DNA of 64,000 bases. Origin: Persicitalea sp963716085. Lineage in GTDB: Bacteria > Bacteroidota > Bacteroidia > Cytophagales > Spirosomataceae. Both the position numbers and the translations under genes were made by a program. The DNA is taken from positions 806,001 to 870,000 of the forward strand of contig OY970288.1 of NCBI GenBank assembly GCA_963716085.1, in the 5' to 3' direction. Below are positions 43,783 through 53,129 of this stretch, piece by piece (within the stretch, counting starts at the first letter, position 1; every line of letters begins with the position of its first letter). Below the pieces are notes generated by a model, which was given only the letters and a program-made list of their open reading frames with translations, was not told where the DNA came from and did no database searches.

Positions 43783-44565
43783 ATGCCATCGCCCGTGCGC
43801 CTGATAAAAACAATTCTACTCCTGCTGTCCGTCTGCTTCGCCGTTCAGGCCCAAAAAACGGCAGAAAAACCCGCCAAGCCACACACCGTCGACGAGATTC
43901 TGGATAAGTACTACGAAATCAGCGGCGGGCGGAGCCGCTGGGACTCGCTCCAAAACGTCCGCATGTTCGGCACCGTCACGGTGCAGGGCATGGAAATACC
44001 CGTGGCCATTGTCCAGACGAAGGCGGGCCAGCAGAAGGTCAGCATCAAGTTTCAGGGCCAGGAGACTACCCAGATGGCCTTCGACGGAAAAGAAGGATGG
44101 AGTACCAACTTCATGACCCAGCGGCCCGAAAAAATGGACGCCGAGGCCAACGCCAACGTCCGGCAACAGGTCGCCGATTTTCCCGACGCTTTTTTGCACT
44201 ACAAAGACCGGGGCTACACCGCCACATTGGAAGACAGGGAAAATATCGAGGGCGTGGAAGCCATCAAGGTCAAGCTAAGCAAGAAGCCCGTGAAGGTGGA
44301 TGGAGAATCGCAGGAGAACGCGGTGTACTATTTCTTCGATCCCGAAAGCTACCTGCCCGTGGCCATGCGCAACACCTCACTGAGTGGCCAGACCAAGGGT
44401 GCTTCGGTGGAAACCCTGCTGGACGACTACCGCGAGGTCGAGGGCTTGCTCTTTCCTTTTACCAGCACCGTCAGCTACAACGGAATGCCGGGCGAGACAA
44501 TCAAGCTGGAAAACATCGAAACCGATGTCGAGGTGGAGCCCGGTATCTTTACTTTTCCTGAGTAA
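43783..44565 (+). CDS. LolA-like outer-membrane lipoprotein-sorting fold protein
   Basis: An exported 260-residue protein with a signal peptide (about residues 1-22, ending VQA). It has the LolA/LppX-like layout: helix HTVDEILDKYYEISGG, strands with MAFDGKEGWSTN, and YYFFDPESYLPVAMRNTS, ending FPFTSTVSYNG and EPGIFTFPE. Members bind lipid or lipoprotein tails in the periplasm. No lolB or lolCDE is beside it, so a specific role is unknown. The ATG at 43783 is chosen over 43741. Confidence 0.75.
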   Translation: MPSPVRLIKTILLLLSVCFAVQAQKTAEKPAKPHTVDEILDKYYEISGGRSRWDSLQNVRMFGTVTVQGMEIPVAIVQTKAGQQKVSIKFQGQETTQMAFDGKEGWSTNFMTQRPEKMDAEANANVRQQVADFPDAFLHYKDRGYTATLEDRENIEGVEAIKVKLSKKPVKVDGESQENAVYYFFDPESYLPVAMRNTSLSGQTKGASVETLLDDYREVEGLLFPFTSTVSYNGMPGETIKLENIETDVEVEPGIFTFPE

Positions 44566-44624
44566 AGCCAGCTTTCTTCGCTACTTTTGCCCGCTTTTTT
44601 AGTAACACCAAAAACCGATTTCCT

Positions 44625-45428
44625 ATGAAAATGCGCGGAAAATGCGTCTTCAATTACCAGGTGAGTAACCCGACGCCCGTCTCGATGATGCTGCGCCCCC
44701 GCCGCCAGGGCGGACAAGCGATTTATAAAGAGAATTTTGACATAAACCCCTCGGTACACTTTTCAGAATTTATCGACAGCTACGGCAACTCCTGCCAGCG
44801 GGCGACCCTGCCAGCGGGCCAGGTGACAATCACCGCCGAAGTAGAGGCCGACGTGGTGGAAACGGCGGCCCTGCCCAACCCACTGCCCGGCTTTGTCAAC
44901 ATCGAGGAATTGCCCGATGGAATCATGCTTTACATCCTGCCCAGCCGCTACTGCCAGTCCGACTTGTCGCAGATTTACAATTTGGCCTCACAAATCGTGG
45001 GCAATGCCGCCCCCGGCTACCAGCAGGTGGAAGCCATTCGGGCTTGGGTACACCAAAATGTCCACTACCAGTACGGCGTGACCAACTCCACGACTACCGC
45101 CCTGGATTTGGTGAATAACCGCACGGGCGTCTGCCGCGATTTCACGCACCTGGTCATTGCGCTATGCCGCAGTCTGAACATTCCGGCCCGCATGACGGTG
45201 GGCTACATCGATAAGCTGGAAGTGATGGACTTGCACGCCTGGGTGGAAGCCTACCTCGGCGATCAGTGGTACACTTTCGATTCGGTGCAGGAAAACACCC
45301 ACGGCTACCGCATCGAGATCGGCCACGGCCGCGATGCCGCCGACGTGGCGATGGTCACGCAGTTTGGCAATATGCAGTTGCAGGACATGAACGTCGAGAC
45401 GCAGCTGTTGGAACAAGAGAAGGTTTAA
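44625..45428 (+). CDS. Transglutaminase-like protein
   Basis: Cysteine-protease-fold protein (267 residues) with the triad Cys170 (NRTGVCRDFTHL), His204 (LHAWVEAYL) and Asp219 (WYTFDSV). The N-terminal domain (residues 1-110) is beta-rich and typical for this family. There is no signal peptide. Substrates are unknown; related proteins act as proteases or in peptide amidation. The gene follows the LolA-like gene by 59 bp. Confidence 0.9.
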   Translation: MKMRGKCVFNYQVSNPTPVSMMLRPRRQGGQAIYKENFDINPSVHFSEFIDSYGNSCQRATLPAGQVTITAEVEADVVETAALPNPLPGFVNIEELPDGIMLYILPSRYCQSDLSQIYNLASQIVGNAAPGYQQVEAIRAWVHQNVHYQYGVTNSTTTALDLVNNRTGVCRDFTHLVIALCRSLNIPARMTVGYIDKLEVMDLHAWVEAYLGDQWYTFDSVQENTHGYRIEIGHGRDAADVAMVTQFGNMQLQDMNVETQLLEQEKV

Positions 45429-45470
45429 GGACTGTCAGGCTGAACGGACTGCCGCCCCAATCCCGAAGCG

Positions 45471-46700
45471 CTACTTCTTTGCCGCCTTTTTGTTGACCGG
45501 GCAACCCGCATCCCTGTATTTTCCGGGCTGGTTGGGGCATTTGTCCACCTGGTCGGGAATTCCATCCCCATCGGTATCGGGACAGCCACCGAAGCGTGGC
45601 AGGCCCTTCACATCAGGGCAGCCATCGTAAGCGTCCCGCACGCCGTCGCCATCGCGGTCGGGACAGCCCTTTACGGTACCGAACTGGTTGGGGCATTCGT
45701 CATAGCGGTCGACCACGCCGTCGTTGTCCGAGTCGGGACAGCCGCGGGTGGCCACGGTTCCGGCGGCGTTGGGGCATTTGTCCACGTAGTCGGGAATGCC
45801 GTCGTCATCGGTATCGGGGCAGCCGAAGAACCGGGCGACGCCCGGCTTATTGGGGCAGCGGTCGCGGTTGTCGGGAATGCCGTCATTATCGGCATCGCGG
45901 ATATCGCGGTTGAAGCGATGGGTGAGCGTGACGGACAGAAAACTGTATTTGTCGTTGGGCGTGTCGCTGTAGGTGGTCGATTCCTCGGGATTGATCAGTC
46001 GGCGACCCGAGGTGGCATCCAGTTTATCGGTACGGGCAAAGTAGAAACGGTAATCCAGGCCGGCTTTCCAATTGTCGGATATTTGGTAATTGAGCGTCAA
46101 TCCAACCGGGACTACACGCTCGTGGGTTCTACTGACTCCCATCGGTCCCTTAGGATCGCCCCAGCGCAGAAAAAGCGGATTGCGCCCGCTAAGGTCGCTA
46201 TTGGTGAAACGCACCCGCTGATCGGTGTCGAGGTCATAGGCATCGGCACTGAAATACATGATACCCAGGCCACCGTACACGCCCACGTGAAATTGGCTTT
46301 TGTCGGCGTAGCGCTTAAATTGCTGGGTGAGGTTCCAGCGGGCCAGCAGCTCGACGGAGTTAAATTCGTTGACGAAGTAGGAGTTGAAAAACTCCCGCTT
46401 CTCACCGCCCAGTTTGCCGGCGGTGAAGTCCAGGCTCATGGCAAAGGCGGTATTGACCTGCCGGATCAGGCTGGCCCCGACCACGAATTTCATGTCCTGG
46501 GCGTTGAGTTCACCGAAATACTGGGTCAAACCACCCCGGACAGCGACCGAGTAGGGGGAAAGCACCTGACTGGGATAGCTAGCAGTCTGATTCCGGGCTT
46601 TTGTCGTATCGGATGTTTGTACACTGATGCGTCCCTGACCCAGCGCGGCCAAAGCCAACAGAATCAGACAAGAAGACATTAAATAACGGCGTAACATCAT
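45471..46700 (-). CDS. Outer-membrane beta-barrel with thrombospondin type 3 repeats
   Basis: A 409-residue protein with a signal peptide (about residues 1-22, LGQG). A beta-barrel follows (residues about 45-265, with aromatic-ended strands such as WKAGLDYRFYFARTD), then five TSP3 calcium-binding repeats of type DxDxDGxxDxxDxCPN up to residue 400. Many such proteins continue into an OmpA peptidoglycan-binding domain, but this one ends in NKKAAKK without it. A surface role is likely. Confidence 0.82.
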   Translation of the reverse strand: MMLRRYLMSSCLILLALAALGQGRISVQTSDTTKARNQTASYPSQVLSPYSVAVRGGLTQYFGELNAQDMKFVVGASLIRQVNTAFAMSLDFTAGKLGGEKREFFNSYFVNEFNSVELLARWNLTQQFKRYADKSQFHVGVYGGLGIMYFSADAYDLDTDQRVRFTNSDLSGRNPLFLRWGDPKGPMGVSRTHERVVPVGLTLNYQISDNWKAGLDYRFYFARTDKLDATSGRRLINPEESTTYSDTPNDKYSFLSVTLTHRFNRDIRDADNDGIPDNRDRCPNKPGVARFFGCPDTDDDGIPDYVDKCPNAAGTVATRGCPDSDNDGVVDRYDECPNQFGTVKGCPDRDGDGVRDAYDGCPDVKGLPRFGGCPDTDGDGIPDQVDKCPNQPGKYRDAGCPVNKKAAKK

Positions 46701-46835
46701 CGGTTAATTGGTTGATGTATTTACAAATATAAAAAACCAAGCCCAGAACCCTACCATTATTAGCCTGTAAATCAATCGTCCTGACGAACTTTCCGCGCCA
46801 GTAGTGGTTTGAGAAGGGAAACTACCAATAAAAAA

Positions 46836-47558
46836 ATGAGTGTCGTACCCTACAAAGACAAGGACAATAGCAAACGTGAGCAGGTCGCCGAGATGTTCGA
46901 CAACATCTCGCCCAAGTACGACTTCCTGAACCACCTCCTCAGTGGCGGCATCGACATTTACTGGCGCAAACGGGCGATCAAACTGCTTAAAAGTTCTTCA
47001 CCCAAAACGATCCTGGACATCGCGACTGGCACGGGTGACTTCGCCATCGAAGCCCTGAAACTACAGCCCGACAAGATCATCGGCGTCGATATATCGGAAG
47101 GAATGCTGGGCGTGGGAAGGGAAAAAATCAAGAAACTCGGCAAGCAGGACATCATCGAGCTGCGGACTGGCGACTCGGAGCATCTGCCCTTTGCGGACAA
47201 TTATTTCGACGCCGTGATCGTTTCCTTTGGCGTGCGCAACTTCGAGAACTTGCTCGCCGGGCTATCCGATATGCAGCGCGTGATGCGCCGGGGCGGTACC
47301 TGCGTGGTGGTGGAGTTCTCCAAGCCCAAGTCGTTTCCGTTCAAGCAGGTTTACAATTTTTATTTCAAATACATTCTGCCCACCGTCGGCAAGATGGTTT
47401 CCAAAGACAGTTCGGCCTACACCTACCTCCCCGAATCGGTGCAGGCTTTTCCCGATGGAAACGATTTTCTGGCCATTTTCAGGCAAGCGGGCTTCACCGA
47501 TACTAAATGCATCCCACTCACCTTCGGAATTTGTTCCATCTACGTCGGCCACAAGTAG
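46836..47558 (+). CDS. menG: Demethylmenaquinone methyltransferase
   Basis: SAM-dependent C-methyltransferase of the UbiE family, making menaquinone in the last step of its synthesis. The 240-residue protein shows FDNISPKYDFLNHLLSGGIDIYWRKRAI at the start, the SAM loop ILDIATGTGDFAIEA near residue 60, and VVVEFSKPK near residue 158. Homologues in bacteroidetes carry the ubiE or menG name. The start at 46836 is chosen over 46809. The following porT overlaps its 3' end by 52 bp. Confidence 0.94.
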   Translation: MSVVPYKDKDNSKREQVAEMFDNISPKYDFLNHLLSGGIDIYWRKRAIKLLKSSSPKTILDIATGTGDFAIEALKLQPDKIIGVDISEGMLGVGREKIKKLGKQDIIELRTGDSEHLPFADNYFDAVIVSFGVRNFENLLAGLSDMQRVMRRGGTCVVVEFSKPKSFPFKQVYNFYFKYILPTVGKMVSKDSSAYTYLPESVQAFPDGNDFLAIFRQAGFTDTKCIPLTFGICSIYVGHK

Positions 47559-48274
47559 CACTGCTGCTGCTACTCAGTATTTTTGCCGCCGAGCGGGTAC
47601 AGGCCCAGGGAAAAGGCTACGTGCGGCGGCATCTGGAATTCTACGATGATAAGCCCATTCACTACGGTTTTCTGTTCGCGGTTCCCGTCACGCGCTTCAA
47701 TATTCGGCACAGCGATAAGTTCCTGGAGTCCGACTCGGCCTACGCCATCAGCTCACCCGCGCAGGCGGCCTTTCGCATGGGATTCACCGTCAATGCGTTT
47801 CTGAACGATCGCTTCGACATTCGCACCACGCCCTCCGTGTCGCTTTACGAGCGGCAAGTGCGGTTCGACTATCCTGGCGGTGCTCCGGCGAGTGCCGGGA
47901 ATGCGCCCGGCAACCGGAAGCTGGAAAAAAGAGAATCCACCTGGATCGAAGTTCCGCTTTTAATCAAGTACAAATCCATGCGGCGCGTAAATACCCGCAT
48001 GTACCTGCTGGCGGGCGTGACGCTGGGCATCGAAACCAACGTCAAGCGCAGTCGGGGCGGCGGCGGCTCCAACCAGCTCGACACCCGTACCTCGGATTTT
48101 GCGGTGGACTACGGCGTGGGCTTCGAGCAGTTTTTCCAATTCTTCAAATTTGCGCCCGAACTGCGCTTCTCCCACGGCTTGGTCAACATGCTACAGCCCG
48201 GCGGTGGCCAGGTGAGCGTCGGCATCGACCGAATGAGGACGCACACGGTGACGCTGTACTTGAATTTTGAGTAA
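47507..48274 (+). CDS. porT: PorT/SprT-like protein of the type IX secretion system
   Basis: Outer-membrane or periplasmic component needed for T9SS export in bacteroidetes. The 255-residue protein has a signal peptide (about residues 15-34, ending VQA), then an 8-stranded barrel-like pattern with HYGFLFAVPVTRFNIRHS and the end HTVTLYLNFE. The gene lies directly after ubiE, an arrangement seen for porT/sprT in other bacteroidetes. It would serve the T9SS cargo proteins at 19355 and 36603. The symbol is moderately sure. The coding start overlaps menG, so coupling is likely. Confidence 0.75.
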   Translation: MHPTHLRNLFHLRRPQVALLLLLSIFAAERVQAQGKGYVRRHLEFYDDKPIHYGFLFAVPVTRFNIRHSDKFLESDSAYAISSPAQAAFRMGFTVNAFLNDRFDIRTTPSVSLYERQVRFDYPGGAPASAGNAPGNRKLEKRESTWIEVPLLIKYKSMRRVNTRMYLLAGVTLGIETNVKRSRGGGGSNQLDTRTSDFAVDYGVGFEQFFQFFKFAPELRFSHGLVNMLQPGGGQVSVGIDRMRTHTVTLYLNFE

Positions 48275-48331
48275 ATGAGTGGCTGACTTTCAGGTGCTTA
48301 TTTTTTCTTAAAAATATTTTCAGGAAAAAAG

Positions 48332-48362
48332 TTGGAAACCTAAAATCGCTCCTCCATATTTG
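48332..48362 (+). promoter_or_regulatory. Promoter of the tRNA-Val gene
   Basis: TTG at 48332-48334, then 20 bases, then CATATTTG at 48355-48362. This fits the bacteroidete -33/-7 pattern with one mismatch, 22 bp before the tRNA. Confidence 0.5.
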
Positions 48363-48383
48363 CACTCCCAAACGGAAACGCAA

Positions 48384-48458
48384 GGGCGCTTAGCTCAGTT
48401 GGTTCAGAGCACCTGCCTTACAAGCAGGGGGTCGGGGGTTCGAATCCCTCAGCGCCCA
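48384..48458 (+). tRNA. tRNA-Val (anticodon TAC)
   Basis: Acceptor arms GGGCGCT and AGCGCCC pair fully. The anticodon stem CCTGC/GCAGG encloses CTTACAA, giving anticodon TAC (Val). The T arm GGGGGTTCGAATCCCTC is standard. CCA is not encoded. Confidence 0.97.
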
Positions 48459-48459
48459 C

Positions 48460-48496
48460 AAAAGCCGCTAGATCGTATGATTTAGCGGCTTTTTTG
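48460..48496 (+). terminator. Terminator after tRNA-Val
   Basis: AAGCCGCTA pairs with TAGCGGCTT and is followed by six T. Confidence 0.85.
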
Positions 48497-48544
48497 TGTT
48501 TCAGTCTGGTTTTAATACTCCTTTTTATCTCCTACCAGATATGC

Positions 48545-48620
48545 TCGGAAAGTAACATAATAATTTTTTTATTTTACTTTAAGATCGGAAAGTAACATAA
48601 GGGCTTTTTACTTTACTTTT
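48545..48620. promoter_or_regulatory. Repeats before the Fic gene, possible operator
   Basis: TCGGAAAGTAACATAA occurs twice (48545-48560, 48585-48600), 40 bp apart, with inverted TTTTACTTT stretches after each copy (48572-48580, 48606-48614). The spacing and overlap with the promoter zone suggest a repressor site. Confidence 0.45.
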
Positions 48621-48625
48621 ATGCC

Positions 48626-49427
48626 ATGAGCGAATCAACCGTCATCCAACTCGAAACGTACAAAGCAAGCTACAAAGAACGCAGTCTGACAGGGTATAGC
48701 TATTTCGTACCAGAGCATATCAACGGAAGTTGGGTTTGGAAACAACCAGCAGATTAATAATCTGTTAGAAAAAGCAGCTATCAAGCTGGGAGAATTGAAT
48801 TCTTTCGCCCGACTCGTTCCTAACATCGATTTGTTCACTCAGTTGCACGTAACGAAGGAAGCTGTGGTATCCAGCCGCATTGAAGGCACCAAAACTAAAA
48901 TGGACGAAGCATTTTTGAGTGAGGAGGAGGTTTTGCCCGAGCGGAGAAACGACTGGAAGGAGGTCATTAATTACATTAATGCAATAAACTACGCCATTGC
49001 AGAGTTAGAGAACCTGCCCATTTCTACCCGTCTTATCCGGATTGCCCACTACCAGTTCGAGACAATTCACCCTTTTCTGGATGGAAACGGGCGGATTGGT
49101 CGCCTGCTCATTACGCTTTTTCTGGTGGATCAGCGGATACTCGCCAAGCCCTTGCTGTACCTATCATCTTATTTTGAAAAAGACGAATCCCTTTACTATG
49201 ATAACCTCACTTTCGTCCGTACTCGGAACGACATGACCCAGTGGATTAAGTACTTCCTTGTAGGCGTAGCTGAAACAGCCGACAAGGCATCTGAAACCTT
49301 ATCAAGCGTGCTGTCATTAAAATCTCGATTGGAAAATGAGACAAATCAAATGATGGGCCGCAAAAGCCAAAAGCAGACGGCGCGCCGAATCGCACCGTTC
49401 CCCTCCGTCAACCCGACCGTCTACTAA
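48626..49427 (+). pseudogene. Fic-family AMP transferase, frameshifted and C-terminally short
   Basis: Fic proteins transfer AMP or similar groups onto targets. Translation from 48626 reads MSESTVIQLETYKASYKERS and reaches a stop after about 43 residues, just past SWVWKQPAD. In the +1 frame it continues in good Fic fashion: LLEKAAIKLGELNSF, the inhibitory helix motif VVSSRIEGT, and the active-site loop IHPFLDGNGRIGRLL. The end is also short, with the usual C-terminal winged helix replaced by a basic tail (RKSQKQTARRIAPF). A one-base change near 48735-48750 explains the break. Probably inactive. Confidence 0.78.
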
Positions 49428-49505
49428 GTTGCGATGCTTTTCTTTGCCTTTGAGGTTCTTTGACCCTATTTTAGCCAAGATAATGCTAAACAATCCCTCC
49501 CGTTT

Positions 49506-50660
49506 ATGAAGAATCTGCTTGCAGTCCTGCTGCCCTTTCTCCTTTTCTCCCTCCTCCTTTCTTCCTTCATTTCCTGTAAATCGGCCAAGAAATCCCTGAA
49601 ACGAGGCGACTTCGATCAGTCGGTACTGCTGGCGGTGCCGAAGGTGAACGACAACGCCCGGTCATCGTCCGCCGAAGTTTTAAAAAAAGCCTATCCGCTG
49701 GCGGTGAAGCAGCATCAGGACGACTTGCGCCGGAATGAGAACCCTTCAGACCCCTTCCGCCACGAACGCGCCGCCGAAACTTATACCAAACTCAACGCGC
49801 TCTACAACGCCATCCAGAATTGCACCGCCTGCGCCCGTTTGGTGACGGCCCGCAGCTACTTCGACCAGGAGCGCAACGCCCGCGACCAGGCCGCCGCTGC
49901 CCGCTACGACGCCGGACAAAGTGCGCTCGACCTGGGAGGGCGCGAAAACGCGCGACAAGCGTTCGAAAATTTTGAAGTGGCCAACCAAATGATACCCAAC
50001 TACCGCGACGCGACCCGTAAGCTGGACGAGGCCTACGAAAGCGCCTCTTTCAAGGTAGTGGTGGAGCAAGTGTTGGTGACGTCCCGCGCCTACCAGTTGA
50101 GCAACGCCTATTTTCAGGACCGCATCAGCGAGTTTCTGCAGACCAACCGCCGCCTTAACAAATTTGTGCGCTTCTACACGCCCCAGGAAGCCACGAACGA
50201 CCGGGTGAAGCCCGACCATGTGGTCACGCTACAGTTCGATGACTTCGTGGTGGGCCAAACGCTGGTGGAACGTGATACCGAAGAGGTGACCAGCAAAGAC
50301 AGCGTTAAAACGGGTGAAGCTACGGTGGACGGCAAGAAAGTCCCGATATACGGCAAGGTGAAAGCCAAGCTGAGCCGCAACCGCAAAACCGTCGTGTCGC
50401 GCGGATTACTGGATATGCAGATTCAGGATTTTGATTCCAAGAAAATCGTTTTTCAGGATAAGTTTCCGGGGGAATACGCGTGGGCGTCGGAATGGGGCAG
50501 CTACAACGGCGACGAGCGGGCACTCGACGCCACGCAGCTTCGCATGACCAAGTCGCGGGAAATGAATCCACCGCCACCCCAGGATCTTTTCGTAGAGTTC
50601 AGCAAGCCGATATACAACCGCCTGACGAGCAGGCTGCGGAGTTTCTATGCGAAGTACTGA
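49506..50660 (+). CDS. Predicted lipoprotein of unknown function
   Basis: A 384-residue protein with a lipoprotein signal (about residues 1-24, SSFISCKS, lipidated Cys24). The next part has repeated helices with alanine, like TPR units (VLKKAYPLAVKQHQDDL, AAETYTKLNALYNAIQNC, RENARQAFENFEVANQM). The C-terminal half is beta-rich (VVTLQFDDFVVGQTLVERDTEE). I recognise no family by name. It is located between the Fic remnant and convergent repeats. Confidence 0.75.
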   Translation: MKNLLAVLLPFLLFSLLLSSFISCKSAKKSLKRGDFDQSVLLAVPKVNDNARSSSAEVLKKAYPLAVKQHQDDLRRNENPSDPFRHERAAETYTKLNALYNAIQNCTACARLVTARSYFDQERNARDQAAAARYDAGQSALDLGGRENARQAFENFEVANQMIPNYRDATRKLDEAYESASFKVVVEQVLVTSRAYQLSNAYFQDRISEFLQTNRRLNKFVRFYTPQEATNDRVKPDHVVTLQFDDFVVGQTLVERDTEEVTSKDSVKTGEATVDGKKVPIYGKVKAKLSRNRKTVVSRGLLDMQIQDFDSKKIVFQDKFPGEYAWASEWGSYNGDERALDATQLRMTKSREMNPPPPQDLFVEFSKPIYNRLTSRLRSFYAKY

Positions 50661-50761
50661 GATTGGCGGTTGGCTTTCGGCTATAATAGTTTGCTCGAAA
50701 GCAGCGCTCACTTATGCTATTTGCGTCAAAAAAGCCGAAAGCCGACTGCCGAAAGCCTATT
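50661..50761. repeat. Inverted GCCGAAA-type heptads between convergent genes
   Basis: The left arm (50663-50682) is the reverse complement of GCCGAAA/GCCAACC heptads; the right arm (50734-50761) has four units GCCGAAA, GCCGACT, GCCGAAA, GCCTATT. The last unit supplies the stop codon of the thioredoxin-like gene. Confidence 0.85.
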
Positions 50762-52193
50762 GTTTACTTGCCTGATTCCGCAGGTAGAAGTTGAAGAAAT
50801 CGTCCAATTGCTCGATGGGCATTTTGCGGGCGATGACCTTTTTGCTCTTGTCCAGCACGTAGATCGTCGGCGTGGTATACACGTCGTACTCCGTGCGGAA
50901 ATCGTGCTTGTAGGTGTAGTCGTAGCCATTAGACAATTCTTCCAGCTTATAATCCTTGATAAACTTCTTCCAGTCTTCGGGGCTTTGGTCGGTGGCAATG
51001 GCCAGTACCTTGGCTCCCTTGGCTTTGTTGAGTTCGTAAAACTCCTTCAACTTCGGGGCGGAGTCTTTGCAGTGTCCGCAGGTGGGCGAGTAGAAGAACA
51101 ACACCGTGTAGTCGGCTTTGATGCCGTGAATGCTCACGGGCTTTTTGTCGGGGTCGGACAGAACCACGTCTGGAATCACCTTGCCTACCAACAACGGCTT
51201 CATGCTCGCAACGCGCTCGCCGATGCGTTTCGTAGCGTCGGCCGACACCTCCATATAACCGGAGAGGTAGTATTTCTCGGCCATGTGGACGAACACGCCC
51301 TCCGTGCCCACGACCTTGGGGTTTTCGTATTCGCTGGTGATGTAATAAATGATCTGCGATTTTAACTCTTTGTTGTTCGCCTTAGCGGCCCTTTGAATCA
51401 GCGCGTCGGCATCTTTAATGATCGAGTCGGGCACCTGCACCAGCAGTTCCTTCACGTAGCGTTCCAGCTTGGGTTGCAGGAAAGGCGTCCGCAGCATTCG
51501 CTCGTCGTTGAAATCGAAGTTGTCCCAGAAGTGGTTTTTGTAATAATTGAAAACCCAGACCGAATCCTTCTTGCCATCGGGTAGGGTAGGGGCGGGCGGG
51601 ATCACTGGTTCCATCGACACCTTGAAAAGCTTGGCGGTGAACGTGTCGGCGTGATCGGCCAGGAATTTCTTTTGGTAGTCGGTGAATTTCTGCTGCTGGT
51701 CGTTTATTTTTTTATTGGATAAAGCCGCGCTCACCTGGTCGGATTTTAGCTTTTTCTCCATATTGAGCGCGTTCATTTCCTCCATGATCTTGCCGAGCTC
51801 CTGCTGGTATTCGTAGAAGATTTGGTTTTCCTTCGAGCCTTTGACAACCATACTTCGCATGATATCGCTGGTGTCGGTTTGGAGGGAGAAATCCGTTTCC
51901 TTGCCGGAATAGACCAGTTGCACCAGCTTTTGCTGGCCGGGAAGCAGGATGATATACAGCCCGCCGGGCAGGCCTTCCTTGTCCTCGAACACCATGCGGC
52001 CGTTGGCGTCGGAGCGGGCGGTGTCTTTGGCAATAAATTGCTGACCATTGTATTTATAGTGACCCAAAATGGCGGTCGTGTCCTTCAATCCTTTAAGGGT
52101 GGCCTCGATCCGGTAGCCCTGGGCGGCGGCCGTCTGGCCCGCAAACAAGGTCAACAGTACCAGTCCTGCGGCGGCTAATAATCCTTTTTTCAT
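50757..52193 (-). CDS. Secreted TlpA-like thioredoxin-fold protein
   Basis: A 478-residue protein with a signal peptide (about residues 1-23, ending in AAA). The N-terminal DUF4369-like domain (ATLKGLKDTTAILGHYKYNG) is joined by a helical middle to a C-terminal thioredoxin domain with active site SPTCGHCKDSAPKLKEFY near residue 385 and LAIATDQSPEDWKKF after it. Periplasmic disulfide or respiratory-oxidation work is typical of such proteins in bacteroidetes. The ATG at 52193 is preferred over 52322. It is divergent from ydcF with 76 bp between. Confidence 0.85.
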   Translation of the reverse strand: MKKGLLAAAGLVLLTLFAGQTAAAQGYRIEATLKGLKDTTAILGHYKYNGQQFIAKDTARSDANGRMVFEDKEGLPGGLYIILLPGQQKLVQLVYSGKETDFSLQTDTSDIMRSMVVKGSKENQIFYEYQQELGKIMEEMNALNMEKKLKSDQVSAALSNKKINDQQQKFTDYQKKFLADHADTFTAKLFKVSMEPVIPPAPTLPDGKKDSVWVFNYYKNHFWDNFDFNDERMLRTPFLQPKLERYVKELLVQVPDSIIKDADALIQRAAKANNKELKSQIIYYITSEYENPKVVGTEGVFVHMAEKYYLSGYMEVSADATKRIGERVASMKPLLVGKVIPDVVLSDPDKKPVSIHGIKADYTVLFFYSPTCGHCKDSAPKLKEFYELNKAKGAKVLAIATDQSPEDWKKFIKDYKLEELSNGYDYTYKHDFRTEYDVYTTPTIYVLDKSKKVIARKMPIEQLDDFFNFYLRNQASKQ

Positions 52194-52269
52194 ACTTTTA
52201 ATCTTTCGATCGGTTTTATTTCCGGCAAATTTATTCTCAAAACGATACAAAACCCGCTCTCGTACCCGA

Positions 52270-53037
52270 ATGTTCTTCTTTCTATCCAAGACGATCGACT
52301 TTGTCCTGATGCCCATAGGCATTCTGTTCTTGCTACTGGGGTACGCTTACTTTACCAAAAACCGCACCAAATCCCGCCGCGCCTTACTTTTCGTGATTGT
52401 GTCGCTTTTTATGCTGTGCAACACCTACTTGGTCACTACGGCTTTTCGCTGGTGGGAGTTCCCGCCCAAAGACCTCGCGGAGGTTCCGCCGGGCTACGAA
52501 GTGGGCGTCGTACTCACGGGTGGCATGATTCGTATGCCCAACACCCGCATCGACCATCCCAGCCTGGGCAATCACGCCGACCGGGTTTTGCAAGCCTATC
52601 TTTTGTACAAAGCAGGCAAGATCAAAAAAATCCTGATCAGCGGCGGAGGCCGGGCGGTAAAATTCCGGCGCGACGACGGCTACCAATCAGGATTACTCCT
52701 AAAAAAGTGGGGTGTTCCGGGGCAGGACATCATTTTGGAAAGAAAGTCGCTCAACACGCGGCAGAATGCCCTTTATTCAGCGGAAGTGCTTCGGCAAAAG
52801 TTTCCCGATCAACGGTATCTGCTCATCACCTCATCGTTTCACCTCCGCCGGGCGGTGGGCTGCTTCACCAAAGTAGGCTTGAAAGTCGATTCCTTCCCCA
52901 CCGATATTTACGGCGTCGAACTAATCCCCCGTCTCCGCGACATCTTCCGCCCCGATCCCGAAGTCTTCGGTTACGCCCATCTGCTCTGGCGGGAATGGAT
53001 CGGGTACGTTACTTATAAGGTGATGGGGTACTGTTAA
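52270..53037 (+). CDS. YdcF/DUF218 family membrane protein
   Basis: A 255-residue protein with two N-terminal membrane helices (about residues 9-27 and 38-56) and a DUF218 domain: VGVVLTGGM near residue 78, LISGGGRAVKFRRDDG near residue 122, LERKSLNTRQNALYSAEVL, and LLITSSFHLRRAVGCF near residue 183. Related ElyC/SanA proteins act in envelope maintenance. The function here is not defined. Confidence 0.88.
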   Translation: MFFFLSKTIDFVLMPIGILFLLLGYAYFTKNRTKSRRALLFVIVSLFMLCNTYLVTTAFRWWEFPPKDLAEVPPGYEVGVVLTGGMIRMPNTRIDHPSLGNHADRVLQAYLLYKAGKIKKILISGGGRAVKFRRDDGYQSGLLLKKWGVPGQDIILERKSLNTRQNALYSAEVLRQKFPDQRYLLITSSFHLRRAVGCFTKVGLKVDSFPTDIYGVELIPRLRDIFRPDPEVFGYAHLLWREWIGYVTYKVMGYC

Positions 53038-53129
53038 GAGTACCTCAGTACTCGAATCCCTGAATGGGCTTGGTCCGCAAGTCAGCACTATAAAAGACTC
53101 AGTCGCTCTGGAACTTAGGTACTAAAATC

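Noticed and set aside
46704..46934. Minus-strand open frame with a hydrophobic end
   Set aside because: It overlaps the menG start antisense, has no family pattern and is best seen as a shadow of menG.
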